DNA of 64,000 bases, taken from JAGOPY01 sp964619555 (GTDB lineage Bacteria > Bacteroidota > Bacteroidia > Bacteroidales > JAGOPY01). Below are positions 60,223 to 64,000 of the stretch, piece by piece; the stretch's first letter is position 1; every line of letters begins with the position of its first letter. Both the position numbers and the translations under genes were made by a program. Location: positions 62,001-126,000 of the forward strand of contig CAZUDV010000004.1 in assembly GCA_964619555.1 (NCBI GenBank), read 5' to 3'. The notes under the pieces were generated by a model that ran no database searches, was not told where the DNA came from, and worked only from the letters and a program-made list of their open reading frames with translations.

Positions 60223-63200
60223 TTACAGCAAAATTTCTATAATATTTTCCCCCGCTTGCAATAATTGCAAAAACTCGTTCATCGAAATAACAGCCCCTCC
60301 ATCCCGGTATTTATTCTCCTCATATTTATATGGAACCACTTTGCCGTTTACTGATACAGACTTGGGGCTGAAATTACCCTGACTAACCGAATATTTGATT
60401 GTTACAGGATGCCCTTTTAAATTCATTTTTGCGGTCAATCCATCGAAAGAACCGGGCATGACCGGGTCAAAGATTATCTGATCCGCTTCAACCCTTATTC
60501 CCAGAAGTTTTGATACGATCAGGCTGATGTAGATTCCAGGACCACTGGAATAGACCCGCCAGCCGCCCCTTAATGTAAATTTGCCCGCAATCACTTCATC
60601 ATAACACTCATCGGCCTCATATCGGTTTTTAAAAACCACGTCGGAGCTGCTGTAATAGCAATTTGACTGACGGATATCAGCGCATGGCACTACTTTGCCA
60701 TAAGCAACAGGGATCGCCTGTCGCAGGGCTTTAACAAATGCCCCTGCTTTTCCTGTCCTGGCAAGCGATTCTGCATAACGGATATGTTCGTGGTTATACA
60801 TCAGGCCGATTTCACGGCCAAAAAAAGTACTGCTTTCGGCCCGCTGAAATATTTCCTGGATGCCGCCTTTGTACTTCAGAGGACGGTCCATCAATCGGGC
60901 GCCATCGGGACCTTTCAGGTGCTTCTCGATGAGATCCTGGTGACGGGCGGCTTGTTCTTTCGAGAAGATCCCGCTCAATATGCCGCGTTCCATAGGCAAA
61001 ATACTGTAATGAATATTGGTCCGGCTATCGGACGGATGCAGCATAACGGTGATATTACCGTCATCTTCAAACATCCCATAACCCGCCACTATTCCATCTT
61101 TGACCAGGTACCTATTGAAGTCATCCTGTATCCTTTTGCAAATGTTACTCAGCATCTTGGCCTTATCATCCTGACCGAAGGCATTCAGGACAGGTACATA
61201 TCGTGAAAAAGCTTCATAATTCATTTCCACTGTCCAGCTTGAGATCATGCGATTGGCCAGATCATGGCTTACCGGCTGAAGGGAATCGTTCCAGTCGCCG
61301 CCCCCGAAAGGAACCAGCGCTGTCCCGGGAATGAATGAACCGGTGATCATATTGAGGAGCCTTTCGACATGCTCATACAAATTGGTTTTTTCGGCATGTT
61401 CCGGCCCTTGTTCATGGTAATAGGGGAGTATCTCATCGAGAATTTTCAGATCACCGGTTATACGGATATAGTTGCTCAATGCGATAATACACCAGTAGAA
61501 AACATCACCATGCGAATCCCCGGCCCGAATGTTGTGATAACGGTCGAACATCCACCACTGCGGCCAGCCACCGTCAGGATTCTGATTCGAGAAAATGGTG
61601 CACAATACGCTACGGGCAGCCTCATGCTTTTCCATGGATAGCAGCAGGTCGACCGGACCCTGGGATACATCCCTGGTTCCCCAGGCGGCACCGCTGAATT
61701 GCTCCAGCCCGTAAGGCGTCAGGAAGTGAATGAGGGCATTCATGCCATACCACGGGAGGATCTCGCGGATCGCAGCGATATCTGGTTGCTCTCCTTCCAA
61801 ATCCAGATCGAGACTCAGTTCTTTCCAGCTTTTCCAGGCTGCCTTGCTGTCGGAAATAAACTGCTCATCCGGATCAATGAAACGGATATCCTCCATGCCG
61901 GAGACCACCTCTCCGATAAAGCTGATGCAAATACCAGTCGTTTTAATCGTTTCCAGAACGAACAGGCCTCCATCATGGGGCTCCCTGATAGTCAGCTTAC
62001 TTTCGTCATAAAAGTCCTTAAAGTCGTTATCCCCCTGGATCAAGATTCGAAATCGTGCATACTCGAATTTTTTATGGATCATGCTACCACTGGATGGTAA
62101 AACAACAAATTCTCTGGCAGTGGGGCCCAAGTAAACCGTCCAGCCATTGAGCGGATCGAAATCGTGTGTAATGTAAAGTTTCACCGGATTCCCGGCAAGA
62201 ATTTCAATATCGAGATTAACCTGTGAGGTGACCTGTGAGGTGACCTGTGAGGTCCATGTGCGAACCTGGATGCAATACTCACCGTACTTGTATATCCATC
62301 GGCAATGGTTCAGCCCCATTTCGAAGGCGGATGGAACCCCCAGCAGGAAAATTTTACCGTCAATCTCTGCTAAGATCCGCTGGCCGGATTCGAGTACCTG
62401 GTTGAATTGACTGGTGCAAACGGATAAAAGGGTGTTGAAGTTGGTGTTGCCTTGAGTAAGGTGGGAGTTGAACACCCCGAACGCCCAACAGGTGGTCGAC
62501 ATAATGCTTTCATCCGGAACCAGTCCGGCCCTTGCCTGCAGGATGTGCGCGTGAGGCCGGTCAACCAGCAGCTCCTTTGACCTGAGAACTACATGGTGGT
62601 TGTTCTCACTGAAAAAAGATAGCAATTGACCATTATGAGTTTCCCCGTGCCGCCTGGTCGTGCCAAAAAACCGCGTTATCTCCTTATCATCCAGATCATC
62701 CGCCGGCAGGAGAGGAGAAGTGTCGAATAAACTCAGGGCCGTAGATTTCAATTGCTCAGCGGGGAAATGGAATGCGGATAATTTTTCAAACTGAGAAAAT
62801 AACTTTTTCAGCATTCCCATATCCTCCTCTGACGTCGCCTGGGGATGATCCGGCAGATATTTACAGGCAAACACCGAATGATGGATCTCACCCGGTCTGA
62901 GACTGAACGGCTTTCCCTGTAGAGCCACCAGCGGCGATTCCCCCGCATATTCGCCGGGAAGGAGGGGGCTCATTAGACCCTCCGCGAACCCTGTCGCCCG
63001 GTACGTTTTGCCGTAAAACTGCATGCCATCGGTCAGGCCCGCCACAGCCCCGTTTTTGCAAGCTATCATCAGCCATGGATAGCCGGTCGATTCCTTCATG
63101 TTTTGACGGCAACCAATTACATGGCCATACTCCTGATCCTCCAGAATCCTTCTCTCAAGGTACTGGCTGACGTAGTATTCGTTCAGAAGCCCGGCGTTGA

Positions 63201-63579
63201 CGGGCTTCAACCCGACATCCTGGGAAAGGACCAGGTCCAGTTCCACCAGATCGGACAATGTGTTCCTGATCCCGACACTCCAAAACCATTCAAAACCGGT
63301 TTCCGACAGTCGGATCGAGCATTCAAATTCGAGACCAGACCAGGAGCCCCGGGCCAGGAAGACATTTTCAAAGATCCCGTATTGGCTGTTGCTTCCCGGA
63401 CCTGTCAGGTCAGTAGATTCAATCGGATTACCCCGCTTCCTGAGGAAAAGGTTTGTACCTGGTTTTGAATGTCCGGATGCTGGTCTGAGGCTGATTCGGA
63501 TCGGATCGGCCTCAATGCTTTTTATGGAACCATTTTCCAGGAACTCGATACAGAGGCCTTGTGAATTCTTGATTTTCAT
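60223..63579 (-). CDS. GH94 phosphorylase, probable 1,2-beta-oligoglucan phosphorylase
   Basis: 1118 aa without a signal, hence cytosolic. N-terminal beta-sandwich regions (IEFLENGSIKSIEADPIRIS), then an (alpha/alpha)6 barrel with PYGLEQFSGAAWGTRDVSQGP, DGGWPQWWMFDRYHNIRAGDSHGDVFYW, and the catalytic acid Asp765 in FGGGDWNDSLQP, then RAESSTFFGREIGLMYNHEHIRYAE. The DWND motif and long length fit GH94 1,2-beta-oligoglucan phosphorylases (about 1,100 aa, e.g. Listeria innocua), rather than cellobiose phosphorylase (~800 aa). The enzyme would release glucose 1-phosphate from imported sophorooligosaccharides. Oddity: three in-frame 12-mer repeats (62219-62254) insert TSQVTSQVTSQV after VRTW. Confidence 0.85.
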   Translation of the reverse strand: MKIKNSQGLCIEFLENGSIKSIEADPIRISLRPASGHSKPGTNLFLRKRGNPIESTDLTGPGSNSQYGIFENVFLARGSWSGLEFECSIRLSETGFEWFWSVGIRNTLSDLVELDLVLSQDVGLKPVNAGLLNEYYVSQYLERRILEDQEYGHVIGCRQNMKESTGYPWLMIACKNGAVAGLTDGMQFYGKTYRATGFAEGLMSPLLPGEYAGESPLVALQGKPFSLRPGEIHHSVFACKYLPDHPQATSEEDMGMLKKLFSQFEKLSAFHFPAEQLKSTALSLFDTSPLLPADDLDDKEITRFFGTTRRHGETHNGQLLSFFSENNHHVVLRSKELLVDRPHAHILQARAGLVPDESIMSTTCWAFGVFNSHLTQGNTNFNTLLSVCTSQFNQVLESGQRILAEIDGKIFLLGVPSAFEMGLNHCRWIYKYGEYCIQVRTWTSQVTSQVTSQVNLDIEILAGNPVKLYITHDFDPLNGWTVYLGPTAREFVVLPSSGSMIHKKFEYARFRILIQGDNDFKDFYDESKLTIREPHDGGLFVLETIKTTGICISFIGEVVSGMEDIRFIDPDEQFISDSKAAWKSWKELSLDLDLEGEQPDIAAIREILPWYGMNALIHFLTPYGLEQFSGAAWGTRDVSQGPVDLLLSMEKHEAARSVLCTIFSNQNPDGGWPQWWMFDRYHNIRAGDSHGDVFYWCIIALSNYIRITGDLKILDEILPYYHEQGPEHAEKTNLYEHVERLLNMITGSFIPGTALVPFGGGDWNDSLQPVSHDLANRMISSWTVEMNYEAFSRYVPVLNAFGQDDKAKMLSNICKRIQDDFNRYLVKDGIVAGYGMFEDDGNITVMLHPSDSRTNIHYSILPMERGILSGIFSKEQAARHQDLIEKHLKGPDGARLMDRPLKYKGGIQEIFQRAESSTFFGREIGLMYNHEHIRYAESLARTGKAGAFVKALRQAIPVAYGKVVPCADIRQSNCYYSSSDVVFKNRYEADECYDEVIAGKFTLRGGWRVYSSGPGIYISLIVSKLLGIRVEADQIIFDPVMPGSFDGLTAKMNLKGHPVTIKYSVSQGNFSPKSVSVNGKVVPYKYEENKYRDGGAVISMNEFLQLLQAGENIIEILL
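62219..62254. repeat. 12-mer array D (three copies) inside the GH94 gene
   Basis: Three ACCTGTGAGGTG units (last ends in C), encoding TSQV three times on the minus strand between VRTW and NLDIEI. Because each unit is 12 bases, copy change leaves the frame intact. Confidence 0.92.
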
Positions 63580-63640
63580 TATTGTAAAATCTTTACTTTG
63601 GCGAAAAGGTGACCAATTGGCTGATCTCCTGTCAATGAGG

Positions 63641-64000
63641 TTAATATTTCAATTTCAGGGTCAGGATAACTTCCGCTTTGTGTTTATGAAGGTAATTGAA
63701 AATGATCCGGTCACCCACCCATGTCGCAGGGATAGTTCTCCCGTCCAATTCCCCGGAAACGATTCCTTCAATCCTCGATCCTTCCAAAAGAATCTCCCCT
63801 TCCAGGTCCCTGTCTCCGTAAAGAGTTAGCTCCAGTATTCCATTCATCCCGGTCACCTCCAGAAGGTCGGAAGTACAGTGCACAACCCGGATGCCTTCTG
63901 CAATCTCAAAGCAGATCGGGCTTAGGACAGCATACAGGGACGGCCAGTTCATTCCACTTTTTGCATATGGGATGGTAATGGTCTCTCCGTTATAAGGATG
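63641..64000 (-). CDS. C-terminal part of a cut-off gene, probably a glycosidase
   Basis: The frame is open from the window edge to a stop at 63641. The visible ~119 residues (HPYNGETITIPYAKSGMNWPSLYAVLSP ... GELDGRTIPATWVGDRIIF ... EVILTLKLKY) look like the last beta-sandwich of a secreted or cytosolic enzyme. Its start lies to the right of the window. It precedes the GH94 gene by 61 bases on the same strand, so it belongs to the same locus. The family cannot be named from this end. Confidence 0.6.
   Translation of the reverse strand, partial: HPYNGETITIPYAKSGMNWPSLYAVLSPICFEIAEGIRVVHCTSDLLEVTGMNGILELTLYGDRDLEGEILLEGSRIEGIVSGELDGRTIPATWVGDRIIFNYLHKHKAEVILTLKLKY

Overview
The window is chromosomal DNA from a member of the Bacteroidota, probably an uncultured, polysaccharide-degrading, environmental relative of the Bacteroidales. 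The evidence is type IX secretion (T9SS) C-terminal sorting domains on three secreted proteins, a TonB-dependent receptor coupled to a DUF4249 lipoprotein, TPR/LuxR-type sensors with a membrane helix, -7 boxes of the TAnnTTTG type, and a split ATP synthase operon (atpB-E-F-H-A-G without atpD and atpC). No rRNA, tRNA, CRISPR array or prophage was recognised.

Layout. 0.4-5.3 kb: a TPR/HTH regulator and a large T9SS beta-propeller protein. 5.4-13.1 kb: a five-gene, translationally coupled operon on the minus strand (secreted unknown, TonB receptor with STN domain, DUF4249 lipoprotein, MG2/plug-like protein, ceramidase-like enzyme). 13.2-21.7 kb: nitroreductase, TPR lipoprotein, and an envelope cluster (SnoaL-like lipoprotein, glycine-zipper protein, DUF4136 lipoprotein, two small beta-barrels, two BamA/TamA-like proteins). 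Two clear pseudogenes lie within it: a DUF6515-type gene with in-frame stops and a frameshifted, internally deleted porin. 21.9-27.1 kb: a sulfatase module in which one Cys-type sulfatase sits between an exported formylglycine-generating enzyme and a cytosolic radical-SAM anaerobic sulfatase maturase. 28.1-34.2 kb: a ZIP transporter and the ATP synthase operon. 34.7-46.7 kb: housekeeping and mixed genes (ferritin, DUF3109, uridine kinase, T9SS proteins, haem-type DUF3365 protein, GNAT, GT39-like transferase, dicarboxylate symporter), including a REP-associated tyrosine transposase (RAYT). 46.8-64 kb: a carbohydrate locus with two GH3 enzymes, a GH43-like enzyme, an SGNH hydrolase, two GH144-type endo-beta-1,2-glucanases and a cytoplasmic GH94 1,2-beta-oligoglucan phosphorylase. 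It reads as a beta-1,2-glucan utilisation locus that continues past the right edge.

The most unusual aspect is the load of small dispersed repeats, in four kinds: (i) seven copies of a 35-40 bp palindrome built on CGTACTACCACTATAGT, two of which flank the RAYT gene, which is therefore their likely mobiliser; (ii) four loci with tandem copies of a 12-mer ACCTGTGAGGTG, one inserted in frame inside the GH94 gene and one supplying the uridine kinase stop codon; (iii) three 55-80 bp palindromes starting GCCACTGATTCACAGATTA; (iv) degenerate 7-, 8- and 9-mer arrays clustered around the ends of atpA and atpG and inside one T9SS gene.
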